Made by a program: the position numbers and the translations under genes. Under the pieces are notes generated by a model that made no database searches, was not told the DNA's origin, and was given only the letters and a program-made list of their open reading frames with translations. A DNA stretch of 7,166 nt from an uncultured Ilumatobacter sp. (GTDB lineage Bacteria > Actinomycetota > Acidimicrobiia > Acidimicrobiales > Ilumatobacteraceae): assembly GCA_937891565.1 (NCBI GenBank), contig CALAHA010000314.1, positions 1 through 7,166 of the forward strand, written 5' to 3'. Each line of letters starts with the position of its first letter. Position 1 is the stretch's first letter. Below, in pieces: positions 5,701-7,166 of this stretch.

Positions 5701-6866
5701 GACAGCGAGGCCGTAAACGCCTCGGCGTTGCGAACGAACTCGTTCATCGAGTCGCCGCCGAACTTGCGTTGTGCTTCGGTGGCCAGCACAAGTGCGACCA
5801 TTGTTTCGGCAACGACGCCCATGGCGGGAACTGCGGTGACGTCGGTGCGTTCTTTGAAGGACACGCCTGATTCCTTGGTGGCCGTATCGACCGTTTCGAG
5901 CGTCGGCTTGTTCAGCGTTGCGAGCGGCTTCATTGCGGCCCGGACAACGACGAGGTCACCGGTGGTCATGCCACCTTCGGTGCCGCCGGCAAGCGTGCTG
6001 CTGCGGACGTACTTGTTGGCGTCGGAATCCCAGCTGATTGGATCGTGCGCCTCGCTCCCGCGCCGCCCGGCAACATCGAAACCGTCACCAATTTCGACGC
6101 CCTTGACCGCCTGGATGCTCATCAGTGCCTGGGCGAGGGCTGCATCGACCTTGCGGTCCCAATGGACGTGGCTACCAAGCCCCACCGGCACACCGAAGGC
6201 CAGTACTTCGACCACGCCACCAAGAGAGTCGCCTTCTTTGGCCGCAGCCTTGATCTCGGCGATCATTGCCTTGGATACTTCGACGTCGAAGCAACGCACC
6301 TGGTTCTCGTCGACCCGGTCGAGTTCGGCGGGTGTCGGGCGGGGAGCGTTTTTTGGGACCCGAGCGGAACCCATCTGGATCACGTGGGAGAGAATCTCAA
6401 CGCCGAGCGATTTCAGCAATTTCTTGGCAATCGCACCGGCGGCAACCCGGGCAGCGGTTTCGCGCGCGCTGGCGCGCTCGAGCACGTCACGTGCATCGGT
6501 GAAGCCATATTTCTGCATGCCGGCGAGGTCGGCGTGACCCGGGCGGACCTGTGTGAGCGGGTCGTTGGTGGCACCGGGCGCAGGGCTCATCTCTTCATGC
6601 CACTTGTCGCTACGGAACCACTCGGTGTTCTTGATTTCAATCGCCACCGGCGACCCGATGGTGCGGCCGTGACGAACACCGCCGATCAAGGTGAGCTCGT
6701 CGACTTCGAAGCGCTGCCGGGGGCCACGACCGTAGCCGAGGCGCCGTCGGCCCATTTCGGCTTGAATCTCCTCGACGGTGATCTCGAGGCCCGCAGGGAG
6801 GCCTTCCATGATGACGACGAGGCCTTGGCCATGGGACTCACCAGCAGTGAGGAAACGAAGCATCAT
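5697..6866 (-). CDS. aroC: chorismate synthase
   Basis: AroC removes phosphate from EPSP to give chorismate, the last shared step to aromatic amino acids, folate and quinones, and needs reduced FMN. The 389-residue protein matches the usual actinobacterial length of about 390-400. It has GESHG (9-13), the RRLGYGRGPRQ FMN/substrate region (41-51), RPGHADL (108-114) with catalytic H111, the ERASARETAARVAAGAI signature (130-146), and LAGGTEGGMTTG (292-303). The last signature, RTDVTAVPAMGVVAE (340-354), is of the actinobacterial type. Two ATG codons in a row (6866 and 6863) open the gene; either may be used, and neither has a good Shine-Dalgarno. The gene starts 6 bases after the aroE stop and overlaps aroK by 4 bases, so it sits in the middle of the operon. 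Confidence 0.98.
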   Translation of the reverse strand: MMLRFLTAGESHGQGLVVIMEGLPAGLEITVEEIQAEMGRRRLGYGRGPRQRFEVDELTLIGGVRHGRTIGSPVAIEIKNTEWFRSDKWHEEMSPAPGATNDPLTQVRPGHADLAGMQKYGFTDARDVLERASARETAARVAAGAIAKKLLKSLGVEILSHVIQMGSARVPKNAPRPTPAELDRVDENQVRCFDVEVSKAMIAEIKAAAKEGDSLGGVVEVLAFGVPVGLGSHVHWDRKVDAALAQALMSIQAVKGVEIGDGFDVAGRRGSEAHDPISWDSDANKYVRSSTLAGGTEGGMTTGDLVVVRAAMKPLATLNKPTLETVDTATKESGVSFKERTDVTAVPAMGVVAETMVALVLATEAQRKFGGDSMNEFVRNAEAFTASLS

Positions 6867-6872
6867 GCCAGG

Positions 6873-7166
6873 CTAGCGGCGGGCCAGCTCGGCCTCAGCG
6901 GCAATTCGCATTGCCGTGGTGTCGGGCATCGTGCCTAACCACTGCAGCTGTTGGAGCGCCGCCTGGTGCACCAGCATGCCGAGCCCGTCGACTGTGGTGG
7001 CGCCGACATTGGCGGCCGCCCGTATCCACGCTGTTTCCAGCGGGTGATAGACGAGGTCGGCAACGACCTGACCGCTGCGCAGTAACGCCGGGTCGCACGC
7101 CATGTCGGCGTCTGTTGCGTCGTCGACCGACACACCCATACCGACGCTCGTGGCGTTGATCACGAT
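6873..7166 (-). CDS. aroE: shikimate dehydrogenase (NADP+), C-terminal part; 5' end outside window
   Basis: AroE reduces 3-dehydroshikimate to shikimate with NADPH. Only the last 97 residues are visible; the frame runs off the right edge of the window. The visible part starts IVINATSVGMG, the family's conserved (I/V)NATxxGM loop after the cofactor-binding sheet. It continues with VADLVYHPLET (35-45), matching the D-x-V/I-Y-x-P motif, and DGLGMLVHQAALQ (60-72), the C-terminal motif whose glutamine contacts shikimate. It ends at a TAG 6 bases before the aroC ATG, so the two are almost certainly co-transcribed. The NADP-binding glycine loop and N-terminal substrate domain cannot be checked here. 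The GTG at 7163 is internal and not a start. Confidence 0.95.
   Translation of the reverse strand: MVINATSVGMGVSVDDATDADMACDPALLRSGQVVADLVYHPLETAWIRAAANVGATTVDGLGMLVHQAALQQLQWLGTMPDTTAMRIAAEAELARR

Noticed and set aside
6461..6480. GC-rich inverted repeat GCGCGC-TG-GCGCGC within aroC
   Set aside because: It encodes the conserved Arg-Ala-Ser-Ala-Arg signature of chorismate synthase, and GC-rich Arg/Ala codons give such repeats by default.
5392..6537. Long open frame on the + strand opposite aroK and aroC (381 codons)
   Set aside because: Low-complexity Ser/Thr/Arg/Ala-rich composition typical of antisense frames in GC-rich genes; AroC and AroK explain the region.
6045..6938. Open frame on the + strand opposite aroC and the end of aroE (297 codons)
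   Set aside because: Antisense shadow of well-recognised aroC and aroE, with no family motif of its own.

Overview
The window is a densely packed stretch of high-GC bacterial chromosome (roughly 60% GC by eye), most likely from an actinobacterium and perhaps an Acidimicrobiia-type lineage. The grounds are the aroE-aroC-aroK-aroB gene order, an AroC whose C-terminal signature reads TDVTAVPAMGVVAE (the actinobacterial style) rather than the proteobacterial DPCVVPRA style, non-ATG starts, and few clear Shine-Dalgarno sites. The lineage is an inference from these traits, since no ribosomal RNA or other marker gene is present.

Layout. The left part (1-3126) reads on the + strand. It holds the C-terminal 404 residues of an FAD/NAD-dependent pyridine nucleotide-disulfide oxidoreductase, a 111-base gap with a possible 31-residue membrane microprotein, a Cof-type HAD hydrolase that starts on TTG, and a Gfo/Idh/MocA oxidoreductase of the dihydrodiol dehydrogenase-like type. 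The right part (3225-7166) reads entirely on the - strand. In transcription order it holds aroE (3' end only), aroC, aroK, aroB and a 312-residue protein that looks like a double hotdog-fold (MaoC-like) protein. The two blocks converge on a 98-base spacer with three short hairpins and no classical T-tailed terminator.

How the genes work together. AroB makes 3-dehydroquinate from DAHP. AroE reduces 3-dehydroshikimate to shikimate, AroK phosphorylates it, and AroC makes chorismate after EPSP synthase (not in the window). Their ends touch or overlap (6-base gap, 4-base overlap, 13-base overlap, 17-base gap), which indicates one operon with translational coupling. 3-Dehydroquinate dehydratase (aroQ/aroD) does not follow aroB here; the hotdog-like gene takes that place. 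The + strand genes are a looser set of two oxidoreductases and a phosphatase-like protein with no shared pathway visible.

I found no phage, insertion sequence, CRISPR array, tRNA or rRNA, and no convincing new multi-gene system. The items most worth a second look are the hotdog-like gene at the end of the shikimate operon, the altered dimer-interface active site of the first oxidoreductase (Tyr and Gln in place of His and Glu), the candidate membrane microprotein, and a 12-bp perfect palindrome inside aroK.
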